Position numbers and translations under genes: made by a program
Shown: positions 5,426 to 5,430 of the stretch, piece after piece
Position numbering within the stretch: position 1 is the first letter of the stretch
Layout of the letters: every line of letters begins with the position of its first letter
Assembly (NCBI GenBank): GCA_030621995.1
Contig: JAUXGP010000129.1
Span: 1 to 5,430 of the forward strand
DNA: 5,430 bases
From: Psychrilyobacter sp.
Lineage (GTDB): Bacteria; Fusobacteriota; Fusobacteriia; Fusobacteriales; Fusobacteriaceae
Reading direction: 5' to 3'
Notes under the pieces: generated by a model
The model's input: the letters and a program-made list of their open reading frames with translations, nothing else
Told to the model about the DNA's origin: nothing
Database searches by the model: none

Positions 5426-5430
5426 ACTTA

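Overview
The window looks like the chromosome of an AT-rich, low-GC anaerobe. Fusobacteriota (Propionigenium, Ilyobacter or Psychrilyobacter-like) is my best guess. The reasons are AGA/ATA/AAA-rich codon use, strong purine-rich ribosome binding sites (GGGGGA, AGGAGG), TTGACA/TATAAT-type promoters and short T-tract terminators. A Firmicutes origin cannot be excluded from sequence alone. All main genes are intact metabolic or regulatory genes. I see no phage, IS element, CRISPR array, tRNA or rRNA.

Layout. (1) 1-20: terminator of a gene lying left of the window. (2) 127-2234: a three-gene operon for a phosphotransferase (PTS) permease of the L-ascorbate (Ula) family, in the order EIIA, EIIB, EIIC. 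It closes with a very strong hairpin at 2238-2288 that also serves the convergent gene. (3) 2287-2619, minus strand: a small ArsC/Spx-fold protein of the YffB-like type. (4) 2730-3098, divergent from it: methylglyoxal synthase (mgsA), followed by its own terminator. (5) 3192-3242: a 16-codon open frame with a perfect Shine-Dalgarno, of unknown meaning. (6) 3262-5249: a LacI-family repressor gene and a ribokinase gene (rbsK). A near-consensus promoter stands in front of the repressor gene, and near-identical LacI-type operators stand in front of both genes. (7) 5250-5430: no gene. It holds degenerate ACGAAT/ACGGAT-type motifs resembling a dispersed intergenic repeat, then a Shine-Dalgarno for a gene that must begin just beyond the right edge.

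How the parts fit. EIIA, EIIB and EIIC form one sugar-phosphorylating uptake system: phosphate passes from EIIA His65 to EIIB Cys7 and then to the sugar carried by EIIC. The usual ascorbate breakdown genes (ulaD/E/F/G) are absent here, so the substrate is not proven. The repressor and ribokinase form a separate, probably self-regulated ribose or ribonucleoside module. Its transporter or other partners may lie to the right. Methylglyoxal synthase diverts dihydroxyacetone phosphate away from lower glycolysis. Its position beside sugar uptake and ribose genes is metabolically sensible, but nothing in the sequence ties its regulation to them.

I did not find a convincing previously undescribed system. 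The points most worth a second look are the paired operators about 1 kb apart, the micro-ORF at 3192, and the repeat-like tail after rbsK.
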